Origin: an uncultured Acidimicrobiaceae bacterium | GTDB lineage: Bacteria > Actinomycetota > Acidimicrobiia > Spongiisociales > UBA5794 | Length of the DNA stretch: 64,000 nt | Assembly (NCBI GenBank): GCA_947258375.1 | Contig: CAMYIJ010000002.1 | Coordinates: 51,666-115,665, forward strand | Reading direction: 5' to 3' | Shown here: in pieces, positions 48,294 through 57,224 of the stretch | Layout: each line of letters opens with the position of its first letter | Position numbering within the stretch: the stretch's first letter is position 1 | Translations under genes and position numbers: made by a program | The notes under the pieces: generated by a model | Database searches by the model: none | Seen by the model: the letters and a program-made list of their open reading frames with translations, nothing else | Told to the model about the DNA's origin: nothing

Positions 48294-49406
48294 TCAGCGG
48301 CCATCGTCGCCTCCGCGTAGGTAGCGTCGTGGCAGCCGCGGGCCGAGGCGGCACACAACCTCGTAGTTGATGGTGCCGAGCAGGTCGGCCCAGTCTTCGG
48401 CGGTTATCGCACTGCCGCCCTGGGCACCAAGGACCACCACCTCATCGCCGACCTCGACCGCGTCGTCACCCATGTCGACGACAATCTGGTCCATCGTCAC
48501 AGTGCCGGCCAGCTCCCGGGGCTTGTCGCCGATCAAGACGCGACCCCGTTCGCTGAGGCGGCGACTGATCCCATCGGCGTATCCCACAGGCACCGTTGCG
48601 ACGAAGGACTCCGCGGGGAGCGGCCGGCGGCGGCCGTAGCTCGGACGCTCGCCGGCCGGGAGCCGCTGCGTCATCGACACCTGCGACACCACGCGCATCG
48701 CCGGGCGCAGATCGAGGTGGCCGGCAACGTCGGGAGCGGGGCGGAGGCCGTAAATGCCGAGGCCGACCCGAACCATGTCGTGACGAGCTTCGGGATAGAG
48801 CAGCGCCCCTGCGGTGTTGGCGGTGTGGAGCATCGGCAACACGATGCCCTTGGCGCGCAATCGCTCCACGACATCGTCGAATACGTCAAGCTGGCGCTTT
48901 GTGTATTCCGCGTCGTCCTCGGCGACGGCGAAGTGGGTCCACAGCCCGCCGAGTTCCAGGTTGGGATCGGCGAGTACGACACCAACAAGGTCGGGAACTT
49001 CGTCGGGGAGGGCTCCGACGCGGTGCATTCCTGTGTCGACCTTGATGTGAACCGGCACCGGATCGGAAGCGATGGCAGAGATTGCAGCGGCGAACTCGGC
49101 CGTATAGACGGTGGGGGTCAGACGGCGGGCCACGATTGTCTCGGCATCCTCGTTGGGAGGCTGGGACAGCACCAGGATGGGACCCGCGATGGCGGCGTCG
49201 CGGAGACGGACGCCCTCTTCAACTAGAGCCACCGCCAGTCTTGTGGCCCCGCCGGCCAGCGCCGCTTCGGCCACCGGCACGTCGCCGTGGCCGTAGCCGT
49301 CGGCCTTGACGACCGCGCATACCTCGGCCGCGCCGACCTCATCGCAGATAAGCCGGACATTGTGCGTGATAGCGTCGAGATCAACCTCGACCCATGACGG
49401 TCTCAA
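48294..49406 (-). CDS. alr: Alanine racemase
   Basis: PLP enzyme making D-alanine for peptidoglycan. The 370-residue protein has RPSWVEVDLDAITHNVRLI, the PLP-lysine in VVKADGYGHGD, VHIKVDTGMHRVG, and the beta-domain with PVGYADGISRRLSERG and TMDQIVVDMGD. TTG 49406 overlaps the nnrD stop as TTGA. Neighbours glmS, glmM and acpS make this a wall- and lipid-precursor cluster. Confidence 0.96.
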   Translation of the reverse strand: MRPSWVEVDLDAITHNVRLICDEVGAAEVCAVVKADGYGHGDVPVAEAALAGGATRLAVALVEEGVRLRDAAIAGPILVLSQPPNEDAETIVARRLTPTVYTAEFAAAISAIASDPVPVHIKVDTGMHRVGALPDEVPDLVGVVLADPNLELGGLWTHFAVAEDDAEYTKRQLDVFDDVVERLRAKGIVLPMLHTANTAGALLYPEARHDMVRVGLGIYGLRPAPDVAGHLDLRPAMRVVSQVSMTQRLPAGERPSYGRRRPLPAESFVATVPVGYADGISRRLSERGRVLIGDKPRELAGTVTMDQIVVDMGDDAVEVGDEVVVLGAQGGSAITAEDWADLLGTINYEVVCRLGPRLPRRYLRGGDDGR

Positions 49407-50815
49407 AAGGCGAACCTCCGCGCTGCCTCGGCGAGTGAGTCGGCCGTAACGCTACTCGTCGCGGCCAATCTTGCGCCCGCTTCTCCGTGCCAGAAGGCGC
49501 CCGATCGCGCCGCTGTCGCCGGATCGAGCCCCCGAGCCCACAGCGCCCCGATCATCCCGGCGAGCACGTCTCCCGAACCGACCGTCGCCAACTCACGTCC
49601 GCCGGATGTCACCAGCCACGGACTGGAGCCGGCCGAGGCGATGATCGAGGCAGGGCCCTTGAGGAGGACGGTCGATCCGGTTCGCTCAGCCAGATCCTGA
49701 ACTGCCACGTGGTCGCCCGGTTGGCCAACCAGCCGGGTGAACTCGCCGGTGTGGGGCGTGATCACAGTCGCGGAGCGGCGGTCCACGAGCGTCTGAACGG
49801 ATATGGCGTTGAGGCCATCGGCGTCCAGGATCACGGGCTTGTCGGTCTTCTGGAGCAGCCCGGCAACGAAGCCGGAGGTACCGGCGCCCATGCCGGGACC
49901 GACAATCAGGACCGAGAACCGGGCAGCCGCTGCCAGCACTTCCGCCGGGTCGGCTTCAGCAAGTGAATCACCGGAGCCCGCGGCGTGTGTCATGATCTCC
50001 GGGTGGGCCGCATCGATCTCGGCGGCAAGATCTCCCGGTACAAACGTTGCCACTGCCCCGGCTCCGAAGTTCAGGGCGGCCTTGGCGGCAAGAACCGCGG
50101 CGCCCGCCATGCCGGCGGAACCGCCGATGACGCCGACAGAACCCGCCGACCACTTGTGTGAATCGCGGGGACGCTCCGGGCGGGGCGCATCGGATTGCTC
50201 GCAAAGCAGCAGGGTCGCCTCGGCCGGGTCCATGCCGAGGTCGACAAGAGCAAGATCACCCACCATGTCGGGCCCGTCCCCGAGGAAGTGGCCCAGCTTG
50301 TAGTTGCTCAACGCCACCGTGACCGTTGCCGGCAGCGTGCCTGCCGCGGCATCACCGGTAGTGGCATCGAGACCGGATGGCACGTCGACGGCAACGACGG
50401 GCGCGGGATGGCCGGTCCAGGCCGACATGTCGCCGGGAAGATCGCCGTGGAAGCCGACTCCGAATACGGCATCGATCAGCAGGTTCGCCACAACCGGGTC
50501 GCCCAACCGGCCCACCTCCCCACCGGAGGCCCGCCAGGCGAGATGGGCGGCGGCTGCTTCCACGGTACGGGGCTCGCCGAGCGCCATGACCGTCACCCGG
50601 GCGCCCCGCCTGGCGAGGTGGCGAGCGGCTACGTACCCATCACCGCCGTTGTTGCCCGTACCGGCCAGAACGGCCACCCGGGATCCATAGGTCCCCCCCA
50701 GGGCCGACGCTTGGCGAGCGACGGCAAAGCCGGCCCGCTCCATCACCGCACCGAGGTCCCCGTCATAGGCGGCATCCTGTTGCTTCGACTGATCGGAACT
50801 GACGACCGGCTTCAT
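49403..50815 (-). CDS. nnr: Bifunctional NAD(P)HX epimerase / dehydratase
   Basis: Repairs hydrated NAD(P)H. The 470-residue fusion has an N-terminal YjeF_N epimerase domain (VLAGTGNNGGDGYVAARHLA, VDVPSGLDATTG) and a C-terminal ribokinase-like dehydratase domain (VIGGSAGMAGAAVLAAKAAL, VGPGMG, LDADGLNAI, TPHTGEFTRL, GSGDVLAGMIGAL). Both active-site regions are complete. 48 bases after acpS. Confidence 0.95.
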   Translation of the reverse strand: MKPVVSSDQSKQQDAAYDGDLGAVMERAGFAVARQASALGGTYGSRVAVLAGTGNNGGDGYVAARHLARRGARVTVMALGEPRTVEAAAAHLAWRASGGEVGRLGDPVVANLLIDAVFGVGFHGDLPGDMSAWTGHPAPVVAVDVPSGLDATTGDAAAGTLPATVTVALSNYKLGHFLGDGPDMVGDLALVDLGMDPAEATLLLCEQSDAPRPERPRDSHKWSAGSVGVIGGSAGMAGAAVLAAKAALNFGAGAVATFVPGDLAAEIDAAHPEIMTHAAGSGDSLAEADPAEVLAAAARFSVLIVGPGMGAGTSGFVAGLLQKTDKPVILDADGLNAISVQTLVDRRSATVITPHTGEFTRLVGQPGDHVAVQDLAERTGSTVLLKGPASIIASAGSSPWLVTSGGRELATVGSGDVLAGMIGALWARGLDPATAARSGAFWHGEAGARLAATSSVTADSLAEAARRFAF

Positions 50816-50863
50816 CGGTCAGAAAATTAGCTCAGGCAGGCCTCCGAGCGCACATACGACAGC

Positions 50864-51238
50864 TCACGCCTTCGTGGACATCGCCATCACCAGGGCCGAG
50901 TCGTCGGTGTGGGTGATCGTGATGAGCACCTTTGTCACTCCCAGACTCTCGGCGCGGGCAAGCGCCGTGCCCGACAGGTTCACCCGCGGGGCGCCTCCAC
51001 CGGTGACCTCGATATCCGTCCAGCGCAACCGCCGCCACCCGGTGCCCAGGCTCTTCATCACCGCTTCCTTGCCGGCGAAACGGGCCGCCAGCCGCCCGGA
51101 TGGATCGGCATAGCGGTGGGCGTACTCCCACTCGTGGTCGGTGAAGCAGCGCCGCTTGAACGCGTCGCCGTACTTGTTGAGCAGGTGACGCACCCGGTCG
51201 ATTTCCGCCAGGTCGATGCCGAGTCCGACGATGTCCAT
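50864..51238 (-). CDS. acpS: Holo-acyl-carrier-protein synthase
   Basis: Transfers 4'-phosphopantetheine from CoA to acyl-carrier protein. The 124-residue protein has GLGIDLAEIDRVRHLL with the Mg-binding Asp, FTDHEWEYAH and the AARFAGKEAVMKSLGTG signature, ending in ITITHTDDSALVMAM. ATG 51238. Follows glmS after a 77-base gap with a hairpin. Confidence 0.95.
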   Translation of the reverse strand: MDIVGLGIDLAEIDRVRHLLNKYGDAFKRRCFTDHEWEYAHRYADPSGRLAARFAGKEAVMKSLGTGWRRLRWTDIEVTGGGAPRVNLSGTALARAESLGVTKVLITITHTDDSALVMAMSTKA

Positions 51239-51261
51239 CGATCCAGACTACGGGAATATAC

Positions 51262-51311
51262 GATTCTTGCGTCAGAGCCCGGAACATATGGCGGTCTGCG
51301 ACGCCAGAATC
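51262..51311 (-). terminator. Imperfect hairpin between glmS and acpS
   Basis: GATTCT and AGAATC with inner GCGTC/GACGC form an interrupted stem of about 11 pairs. Could attenuate glmS readthrough into acpS. Confidence 0.4.
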
Positions 51312-51315
51312 GGAG

Positions 51316-53139
51316 TTACTCCACCGTGACGCTCTTGGCCAGGTTCCGGGGTTGATCGATGTCGTTGCCGCGGATCTTGGCGACGTGGTAAGCCAGCAGC
51401 TGAAGTGGGACGACGCCGCTCACCGGTCCCAGCAGATCGTCGCTGCGCGGGATCCGCAGCACGGTGTCGGCGAAGCGGGCGATACGATCGTCGTCGTCGT
51501 AGGCCACCGCAATGATGTCGCCACCGCGCGCCTTGACCTCCTGAATGGCCGAGACCGTCTTGTCATACAGCGCCTCCTGGGTGAGGACGACAACCACGGG
51601 AATCCCCTCCGTGATCAGGGCCAGCGTGCCGTGTTTCAACTCACCTGCAGGCATCGCCTCCGAGTGAACGTACGAGATCTCCTTCAGCTTCAACGAGCCT
51701 TCGACCGCAATGGCGTAGTCGAGGCCGCGGCCGATGAAGTACACGTCGTCGGCTTCGGCAATCCTCTTAGCGGCCTCGGCAACCTCAGCCTCACGGTGCA
51801 TCACCGATTCGAGAGCCGCAGGCAGAGCGTGTAGGCCGTGGATGACGCGCGACGCCAGGTCGGGGTCGGCAAGGCCGCGGGCGGCTCCGATCCGCAGTGC
51901 CAGGAGGTACTGACCGATGAGCATCGCCATATAGGCCTTGGTGGAAGCCACCGATATCTCCGGACCGGCCCGGGTGTAGAGGATGTCGTCCGCCTCTCGG
52001 GCCAGCGTGGAGCCGACCACGTTGGTGAGCGCCAGCAGGCGGGCACCGCGCTCCTTGGCGAGCCGGGCAGCGGCCAGGGTGTCGGCGGTCTCGCCAGATT
52101 GGCTGATGGCGATCACTAGGTCGCCTTCAGCGACAAGGGGATCGGCATATCGCATCTCGTGGGCGTACTCCACCGATGTCGGCATTCGCAGCAAGCGGCG
52201 AAAGACCTCCGAACCCACCATCCCGGCGTTGTACGCCGTCCCGCAGGCAGTGATCCAGATCCGGCGCAGGTTGCGGGCAAAAGCGTCGTCGAAGTGCACA
52301 TTGTCGAGCCATGCCGAGCCGTCCTCCTCGAGCCGGCCCGCCAGTGTCTCGGTGACCACCGCAGGTTGCTCATGGATCTCCTTGAGCATGAAGTGGTCGT
52401 AGCCGCCCTTCTCGGCCATCTCGGAGTCCCAATCGACGTGGAGACGGTCCCGCTCGACCGTGACTCCCTCAATCGTCTCGATCGTGGCCCCTTCGCTATC
52501 GACGATCACCAATTCGCCGTCTTCGACGATCAGGAAGTCGCGCGTGCGATGGAGCACCGCGGGAATGTCGGAGGCCAGGAATGTCTCCCCATCGCCGAGG
52601 CCCACGACCAGAGGGCTGATACGGCGCACTGCGACGATCTTGCCGGGTTCGTGCACCGTCATGACGACCAGGGCGTAGGCGCCTTCGGCTTGGCTCACCG
52701 CCCGCCGGACCGCTCCTGCCAGATCACCGTCATAGGCCTCGGCAACGAGGTGGGCGAGGATTTCGGTGTCGGTCTCCGAGACGAACTCGTGACCGTCCGC
52801 GATCAGGCGATCCCGCAAGTCGTAGAAGTTTTCGATGATGCCGTTGTGCACCACGACGAATGCACCGCTGGGATCGCTGTGCGGATGGGCGTTCAGGTCG
52901 CTCGGCGCGCCGTGGGTCGCCCACCGGGTGTGGCCGATACCGACGCTGCCGTCGAGCGGTGACGCCTCGGTGAGGTCGATCAGCCGGCCGACTTTGCCCT
53001 CAGCCTTGCGGACCTCGATCGTCGATCCGAGTACGGCGATGCCCGCCGAGTCGTATCCGCGATACTCCAGACGCCGCAGACCGTCCAGTAGGACGGGCGC
53101 GGCTTGATTGGGGCCGACGTAGCCCATGATTCCGCACAC
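51316..53139 (-). CDS. glmS: Glutamine-fructose-6-phosphate aminotransferase
   Basis: Makes glucosamine-6-phosphate for peptidoglycan. The 607-residue protein begins with the catalytic Cys (CGIMGYVG) right after the initiator, then the glutaminase domain with GHTRWATHGAPSDLNAHPH, and two SIS domains with ISQSGETADTLAAARLA and SVASTKAYMAM, closing IDQPRNLAKSVTVE. GTG 53139 is required for Cys to become residue 1; AGAGGAGG lies about eight bases upstream. A 265-base hairpin-rich leader precedes it. Confidence 0.96.
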   Translation of the reverse strand: MCGIMGYVGPNQAAPVLLDGLRRLEYRGYDSAGIAVLGSTIEVRKAEGKVGRLIDLTEASPLDGSVGIGHTRWATHGAPSDLNAHPHSDPSGAFVVVHNGIIENFYDLRDRLIADGHEFVSETDTEILAHLVAEAYDGDLAGAVRRAVSQAEGAYALVVMTVHEPGKIVAVRRISPLVVGLGDGETFLASDIPAVLHRTRDFLIVEDGELVIVDSEGATIETIEGVTVERDRLHVDWDSEMAEKGGYDHFMLKEIHEQPAVVTETLAGRLEEDGSAWLDNVHFDDAFARNLRRIWITACGTAYNAGMVGSEVFRRLLRMPTSVEYAHEMRYADPLVAEGDLVIAISQSGETADTLAAARLAKERGARLLALTNVVGSTLAREADDILYTRAGPEISVASTKAYMAMLIGQYLLALRIGAARGLADPDLASRVIHGLHALPAALESVMHREAEVAEAAKRIAEADDVYFIGRGLDYAIAVEGSLKLKEISYVHSEAMPAGELKHGTLALITEGIPVVVVLTQEALYDKTVSAIQEVKARGGDIIAVAYDDDDRIARFADTVLRIPRSDDLLGPVSGVVPLQLLAYHVAKIRGNDIDQPRNLAKSVTVE

Positions 53140-53404
53140 GCGCGAAACCTCCTCTGCCGGGCGATCGGAGGTTCGCATGCCCCGCTCACGGGGCTAGCTC
53201 CACGTCGAGATGGCTTTGGCCCCAGGATCGCTCCCGGGTTTTAACTCATCCCGTTACGGCCGTGGACGGCCGAGAGGGCACCCACCGACAAATCGAACAT
53301 CCCTCTTCCTCGTCACCTCACGGAAGTGAGGGCTGGTGCTTCAGGTGTTCCGATCGCAGCTTCAATTGTTCAGCCAAGCGTACTCGGCCGCAGGAATAAG
53401 TGGC
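53140..53404 (-). promoter_or_regulatory. Hairpin-rich leader of glmS
   Basis: No gene fits here. In the glmS transcript sense four stable stems occur: CCUCAC/GUGAGG (53331-53316, UUCC loop), CGGCCG/CGGCCG (53272-53257), CGGG/CCCG around GAUGAGUUAAAA (about 53253-53234), and GCCCCG/CGGGGC (53194-53179) just before the ribosome site. It does not look like the firmicute glmS ribozyme, nor any riboswitch I can name. Confidence 0.4.
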
Positions 53405-54721
53405 CTATCCGAGATTGGCTTCGACGAGCCGAACCAGATCGGCGACGACGTCCTCCGCCATCGATTGGGTCTCCGCCTCTGCCATCACTCGCACCAGCTG
53501 CTCGGTTCCGGAGGCGCGCACGAGCACGCGGCCCCGGTCGCCCAGGCGCTTCTCCGCGGCTTTGACCGCCGACCACACGACAGCCGCCGTTGGCAGCTGC
53601 TCCCGATCGCGCACCGGCACGTTGACGAGGATTTGCGGGTAGTCGTTCATGATCGTCCGCAGATCCCGGAGCTCCCGCCCGGTGGCGGCGACAACCTCGG
53701 CTATCCGATGCGCCGAGCGCACCCCGTCGCCTGTCGCCCTGTCTTCCAGGATGATGTGACCGGACTGCTCGCCGCCGAGGACGGCTCGGGATGCTCGCAT
53801 CTGCTCGAGCACGTAGCGATCGCCGACGGCGGTCTCGACGACGGTGACCCCGATCTCCTTCATTGCCTTGTGGAAGCCGAGGTTCGACATGACGGTGGCG
53901 ACGACAAGATCCTTTTTCAGTCGACCCTGGTCCTTGAGGTGGTTCGCCAGGATGGCGAGCAGCGCATCCCCGTTGACGGTCCGGCCATCCTCGTCGACTG
54001 CGATGAGCCTGTCGGCGTCACCATCGAACGCGAACCCGATCCGCCCCTTGGTCGCCTCGGCGAGGCTGGCGACATCGGTGGCGCCGCTGGCGTCATTGAT
54101 GTTCATCCCGTCCGGATCGGCGTGGATCACGTCGACGCCCGCTCCGGCGGCTTCGAACAACCGCGGAGCGGCGCGGAACGCGGCACCGTTGGCGCAGTCG
54201 AGAACGAGGTCGATCCCACGCAACGAGTACTGGCGCATCCCCATGAGGTAGTCGACATAGCGGTCGAGGGAGTCGGTCATGGTCGTGTGCATGCCGACCA
54301 GGGGGCCGTCAGGTCTCTCCCACGGCTCTCCCAGGTGGAAGCGCTGTTCGAGGGCTGCTTCGCGCTCGTCCGACAGCTTCGAGCCGTCACGTCCGAAGAA
54401 CTTGATCCCGTTGTCCTCGGCCGGGTTGTGCGACGCGCTGATCATCACACCGAACATGGCCCCGGTGTCGCGGGTCAGCCGGGACACAGCGCCGACCGGG
54501 ATGATCCCGAGATCGACGGTATCGACTCCGACGGAGTTGAACCCCGACTGCAATGCGGCCGCAAGCATGGGGCCCGAGCGGCGCGTGTCGCGTCCGATGA
54601 CGACCGGGCCGTCACCCTCCTCGCCGGCCGCGGCCGCCAAACCGAAAGCGATCTCGGGGGTCAGATCGAAGTTGGCGCGACCGCGCACGCCATCCGTGCC
54701 AAAGAGGGTCCGGTCAACCAT
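53405..54721 (-). CDS. glmM: Phosphoglucosamine mutase
   Basis: Converts glucosamine-6-P to glucosamine-1-P, the step after GlmS. The 438-residue protein starts MVDRTLFGTDGVRGRANFD, has the phosphoserine loop ISASHNPAEDNGIKFFG, the metal loop AFDGDADRLIAVDEDG, the sugar loop GGEQSGH and the phosphate-binding RASGTEQLVRVMAE. ATG 54721 chosen; the frame extends further into rpsI. Confidence 0.96.
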   Translation of the reverse strand: MVDRTLFGTDGVRGRANFDLTPEIAFGLAAAAGEEGDGPVVIGRDTRRSGPMLAAALQSGFNSVGVDTVDLGIIPVGAVSRLTRDTGAMFGVMISASHNPAEDNGIKFFGRDGSKLSDEREAALEQRFHLGEPWERPDGPLVGMHTTMTDSLDRYVDYLMGMRQYSLRGIDLVLDCANGAAFRAAPRLFEAAGAGVDVIHADPDGMNINDASGATDVASLAEATKGRIGFAFDGDADRLIAVDEDGRTVNGDALLAILANHLKDQGRLKKDLVVATVMSNLGFHKAMKEIGVTVVETAVGDRYVLEQMRASRAVLGGEQSGHIILEDRATGDGVRSAHRIAEVVAATGRELRDLRTIMNDYPQILVNVPVRDREQLPTAAVVWSAVKAAEKRLGDRGRVLVRASGTEQLVRVMAEAETQSMAEDVVADLVRLVEANLG

Positions 54722-54752
54722 TACCTGCTGCCCCCGGACGAGGGAGCCACTC

Positions 54753-55145
54753 TCACCGCTTGGTGAACTGGGGAGCACGGCGCGCCTTGCGCAGTCCGTA
54801 CTTCTTGCGCTCGACCCGACGCGAGTCCCGGGTGAGCATGCCTTCCTTCTTCAAGGCGGGACGCAATTCAGGGTCGAGCTCGATGAGAGCCCGGGCGATG
54901 CCGAGGCGCAGGGCATCACTCTGGCCGGTGAACCCGCCACCTTCGAGCTGAGCGTGGACGTCGTAGCGGCCTTCGGCATCAGCAGCCTTGAGCGGCCCAA
55001 TCACGCGCATCCGCAGCGCCGGCTGCGGGAAGTACGACTCCAGGGAACGATTGTTCAGGGTGAACGAACCGGTGCCGTCATAGAGGCGCACCCGAGCGAT
55101 GGAGCTCTTGCGACGTCCGGTCGATTGCACGAGCGGCTTGGGCAT
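54753..55145 (-). CDS. rpsI: 30S ribosomal protein S9
   Basis: 130-residue ribosomal protein with STGRRKSSIARVRLYDGTG, GGGFTGQSDALRLGIARAL and the conserved C-terminus KKYGLRKARRAPQFTKR, whose last Arg contacts P-site tRNA. ATG 55145 overlaps the rplM stop by one base (TGATG). Standard rplM-rpsI pair, followed by glmM. Confidence 0.97.
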   Translation of the reverse strand: MPKPLVQSTGRRKSSIARVRLYDGTGSFTLNNRSLESYFPQPALRMRVIGPLKAADAEGRYDVHAQLEGGGFTGQSDALRLGIARALIELDPELRPALKKEGMLTRDSRRVERKKYGLRKARRAPQFTKR

Positions 55146-55606
55146 CAGGCTTCGACCTTCTTTCCGATCTCGAGGGGTTGGGGATTCTGGGCGGCATGTG
55201 GGTGGTCGCTTCCGGCGTAGACCTTCAGCTTGGTGAGGATCTGGCGACCGAGGCGGTTCTTGGGAATCATGCCGCGGACGGCACCTTCGATGATCCGCTC
55301 CGGATAGCGCTCCTGCATCTGCTCGAAGGACAGTTCCGAAAGGCCTCCCGGGTAGCCGGAGTGGCGGTAGTAGAGCTTCTGCACTGCCTTGTTGCCCGTC
55401 ACCGCCACTTTCTCGGCGTTGATGATCACAACGAAATCGCCACCGTCCATATGGGGGGCGTAGGTCGGCTTGTGCTTGCCGCGCAGGATATTGGCCACAT
55501 CGGAGGCCAGCCGGCCCAGCGTCTGGTCGGTGGCGTCGACGACGAACCACTCGCGCTTGATATCCGCCGGTGTGGGCGTGAACGTCTTTTGCAGCTTTGC
55601 CTTCAT
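55145..55606 (-). CDS. rplM: 50S ribosomal protein L13
   Basis: 153-residue ribosomal protein with the family motifs [38 protein letters not shown] and [14 protein letters not shown]. Start at ATG 55606 (MKAKLQKTF), preceded by AAAGG; in-frame ATGs at 55621 and 55654 are upstream. Confidence 0.96.
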   Translation of the reverse strand: MKAKLQKTFTPTPADIKREWFVVDATDQTLGRLASDVANILRGKHKPTYAPHMDGGDFVVIINAEKVAVTGNKAVQKLYYRHSGYPGGLSELSFEQMQERYPERIIEGAVRGMIPKNRLGRQILTKLKVYAGSDHPHAAQNPQPLEIGKKVEA

Positions 55607-55727
55607 TGGGGGCCTTTTCATCAGGAGCCCATACCGGGCAGCTGAGGTGGACACAAGAGATACCCCGCAGTCGCGGGGTGCGAACGTGATTGTAGACCAC
55701 CGGCGGCTCTGTGGGGAAATCGGATAC

Positions 55728-55776
55728 CAGTACTCAGTATCCAGTACTCAGTATCCAGTACTCGGTATCCGGTACC
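55728..55776. repeat. Seven tandem copies of the 7-bp repeat upstream of rplM
   Basis: Reads CAGTACT, CAGTATC alternating three times with the last units CGGTATC, CGGTACC. It lies between the amidohydrolase stop and the rplM start, so may be in the rplM leader or promoter zone. Confidence 0.85.
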
Positions 55777-55826
55777 GCGCTGCCTGGGGTGTCAGGGGTG
55801 CTCGAGAGAGGGCTCGCCACGATCGC

Positions 55827-57194
55827 TCAGGCTTCGACCAGCTCGGCAGCCAGGCGGTTGTGGTCCGCGACCAGCTCGGCTACATCGGCTGTGACCAGTT
55901 CGCCCTGGTGGACGACGGGACGACCGTGGACGTAGGTGTAGTCCACTCGTGTCGGGGCGGCGAACAACAGAGCTGCGACCGGATCGGTCTGGGCGCCGGC
56001 GTATTCGAGGCGATCGAGCGAGACGGCGCAGAAGTCGGCGGCTTTGCCGGGTTCCAGCGACCCAAGGTCCTCACGGCCCAAGACCGCCGCCCCTCCCCTG
56101 GTGGCAATCCGCAGCGCCTCGCGGGCCGTGAGGAGGGGACCACCGCTGATCGAGGGAGCCGCGTCGAGGCGCGCCAACAGCATCGCCTGGCGGGCCTCGC
56201 CGAGCATGTGGTTGCCGTCATTTGAGGCCGAGCCGTCCACACCGAGGCCGACGGAAACTCCGGCCGCGAGGTAGCCGCGCACAGGGGCGATTCCCGAGGC
56301 GAGCCGCATGTTCGAGCTTGGGCAGTGCGCCATTCCCGTGCCGGCGCGGCCCATGGCGGCGACCTCGTCATCGTTCATGAAGATCGAGTGGGCGAACCAC
56401 ACGTCGGGGCCTTCCCAGCCGAGATCCACGGCCAAATCGAGCGGTCGCTTGCCGTAGACCTCGAGGCAGTAGTCCTCCTCATCCATCGTCTCGGCGAGAT
56501 GAGTGTGCATGTGGAGCCCGAGCTCACGGGCCAGCTCGGCCGATTGGGCCATCAATTCTGTGCTCACCGAGAAGGGCGAACAGGGAGCTACGACGACCCT
56601 GACCATCGCGCCGGCGCCGGCATCGTGGTAGGCGGCGGCGACCCGGGCAGTGTCCTCGAGGATGGTCGCCTCGTCCTGCACCACGCTGTCCGGCGGCAGA
56701 CCCCCATCGCTTTCTCCGCGGCTCATCGAGCCCCGCGAGGCGTGCAACCGCAACCCAATGTCGCCGGCCGCTTCGATCTCGTCATCGAGGCGCGATCCGT
56801 TGGGAAACAAGTACAGATGGTCGGCAACCGTCGTACATCCGCTCAGCGCCAGTTCCGCCAGACCCGTCCGCGTGGATGCGGCGATGTGCTCCGGCGTCAG
56901 CCGGGCCCAGATCGGATACAGCGTCTGCAACCAGTCGAACAGCCCGGCATCCTGAGCGCCCGGCAGCGCCCGGGTCAGTGTCTGATAGAGGTGATGGTGG
57001 GTGTTGATCAGCCCGGGAAACACGACGTGCCCCGCCAGGTCGAGCACAACATCTGCCTCGACCGGCAGTGAATCCGTGGCCCCGACCTTTTGGATCATCC
57101 CATCAACGGCGAACAGTCCCCCGTCGTCGATCTCGGCGAAAGAGCCATCCATGGTGGCCAGCACCGCAGCGTTCCTGATCAACAGTGAAGTCAT
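55827..57194 (-). CDS. Amidohydrolase, probable 8-oxoguanine deaminase
   Basis: Metal-dependent deaminase of the TrzA/MtaD group. The 455-residue protein has PGLINTHHHLYQTLTRALPG with two zinc His, LHMHTHLAETMDEEDYCLE, VWFAHSIFMNDDEV and GVDGSASNDGNH with the catalytic Asp. The NTHHHLYQTLTRALPGAQDA segment is characteristic of 8-oxoguanine deaminases, which convert 8-oxoguanine to urate; that substrate is an inference. Lies between rplM and truA, a non-standard insertion. Confidence 0.85.
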   Translation of the reverse strand: MTSLLIRNAAVLATMDGSFAEIDDGGLFAVDGMIQKVGATDSLPVEADVVLDLAGHVVFPGLINTHHHLYQTLTRALPGAQDAGLFDWLQTLYPIWARLTPEHIAASTRTGLAELALSGCTTVADHLYLFPNGSRLDDEIEAAGDIGLRLHASRGSMSRGESDGGLPPDSVVQDEATILEDTARVAAAYHDAGAGAMVRVVVAPCSPFSVSTELMAQSAELARELGLHMHTHLAETMDEEDYCLEVYGKRPLDLAVDLGWEGPDVWFAHSIFMNDDEVAAMGRAGTGMAHCPSSNMRLASGIAPVRGYLAAGVSVGLGVDGSASNDGNHMLGEARQAMLLARLDAAPSISGGPLLTAREALRIATRGGAAVLGREDLGSLEPGKAADFCAVSLDRLEYAGAQTDPVAALLFAAPTRVDYTYVHGRPVVHQGELVTADVAELVADHNRLAAELVEA

Positions 57195-57224
57195 AGGCCG
57201 AAGTTACCTCGTTGGAGATCCAAC

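Noticed and set aside
53140..53404. glmS ribozyme
   Set aside because: The expected conserved ribozyme core and cleavage-site context are not recognisable, and the known distribution is mainly Firmicutes.
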